Shown: positions 6,699 through 6,795 of the stretch, piece after piece
Position numbering within the stretch: the stretch's first letter is position 1
How the letters are laid out: each line of letters starts with the position of its first letter
From: Candidatus Dormiibacterota bacterium
GTDB lineage: Bacteria; Chloroflexota; Dormibacteria; Aeolococcales; Aeolococcaceae
DNA length: 6,795 nt
Direction: 5' to 3'
NCBI GenBank assembly: GCA_019236085.1
Contig: JAFAJR010000381.1
Span: 1-6,795 of the forward strand
Translations under genes and position numbers: made by a program
The notes under the pieces: generated by a model
The model's database searches: none
What the model was told of the DNA's origin: nothing
Seen by the model: only the letters and a program-made list of their open reading frames with translations

Positions 6699-6795
6699 CG
6701 CGACGCTGATCGACACCCACTGTCACCTCGTGCTCCTCCGCGAACGGGGACTCTTGCAACGCGCATTGGAAGGAGCGGAGCAATCACACGTCACA
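6691..6795 (+). CDS. tatD: TatD-family metal-dependent hydrolase (5' end only)
   Basis: The first 35 codons run off the window end with no stop. Translation from the GTG at 6691 begins MRDATLIDTHCHLVLLRERG and continues through a helical LLQRALEGAEQSHVT. LIDTHCHL is the N-terminal strand of TatD-type nucleases and related amidohydrolases, with H10 and H12 as the expected HxH metal ligands. The helix ending in a GVT-like turn also fits. The family includes Mg2+-dependent 3'-5' exonucleases linked to DNA repair. The residue after HCHL is usually Asp; here it is Val (codon 6730-6732). The start is uncertain: no clear Shine-Dalgarno sequence is present, and the GTG overlaps the rsmI stop by 8 bp. 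A tatD gene close downstream of rsmI is a common arrangement, often with metG between them; here no metG intervenes. Confidence 0.75.
   Translation, partial: MRDATLIDTHCHLVLLRERGLLQRALEGAEQSHVT

Noticed and set aside
1..6795. A defence, mobile or otherwise undescribed system
   Set aside because: All coding sequence is assigned to known housekeeping families. I saw no direct repeats, inverted-repeat ends, integrase or transposase motifs, tRNA genes, CRISPR spacing or compositional break.

Overview
The window is a dense, GC-rich (by eye roughly 70%, not counted) piece of a bacterial chromosome. Eight protein genes all lie on the + strand and cover essentially every base. From left to right they are the 3' end of scpB (chromosome segregation), an RsuA/RluB-type rRNA pseudouridine synthase, cmk (cytidylate kinase), a long dinG-type gene (DEDDh exonuclease fused to an XPD/DinG-like helicase), a nitrilase-superfamily glutaminase-like amidohydrolase, nadE (NAD+ synthase), rsmI (16S rRNA 2'-O-methyltransferase) and the 5' end of a TatD-family metal-dependent hydrolase. 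There are no mobile elements, RNA genes, CRISPR arrays or convincing terminators, and no stretch without a gene.

The scpB-rluB-cmk order is common in Firmicutes, Actinobacteria and Chloroflexi-like lineages. High GC, frequent GTG starts, a DinG with an N-terminal exonuclease domain and an NAD synthetase split into two genes suggest a Chloroflexota, Dormibacterota or Actinobacteriota-like soil or environmental bacterium. This placement is inference from style and gene order. No phylogenetic marker here settles it.

Every gene overlaps the next: GTGA-type overlaps of 4 bp (cmk/dinG, nadE/rsmI, possibly scpB/rluB), overlaps of 8-11 bp (rluB/cmk, dinG/nitrilase, rsmI/tatD) and a larger overlap of 44-65 bp between the nitrilase and nadE genes. 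This looks like one translationally coupled transcription unit whose promoter lies upstream of the window. The products are housekeeping: chromosome segregation, rRNA modification (RluB on the large subunit, RsmI on the small subunit), CMP/dCMP phosphorylation, nucleic-acid repair or processing (DinG, TatD) and the last step of NAD+ synthesis.

I found no undescribed system. The points most worth checking are the two-gene form of glutamine-dependent NAD+ synthetase and its large overlap, and the DinG homologue, which keeps three cysteines of the usual four-cysteine Fe-S cluster region while the usual first position appears to be serine. The short RsmI and the unbroken run of overlapping genes are of lesser interest.
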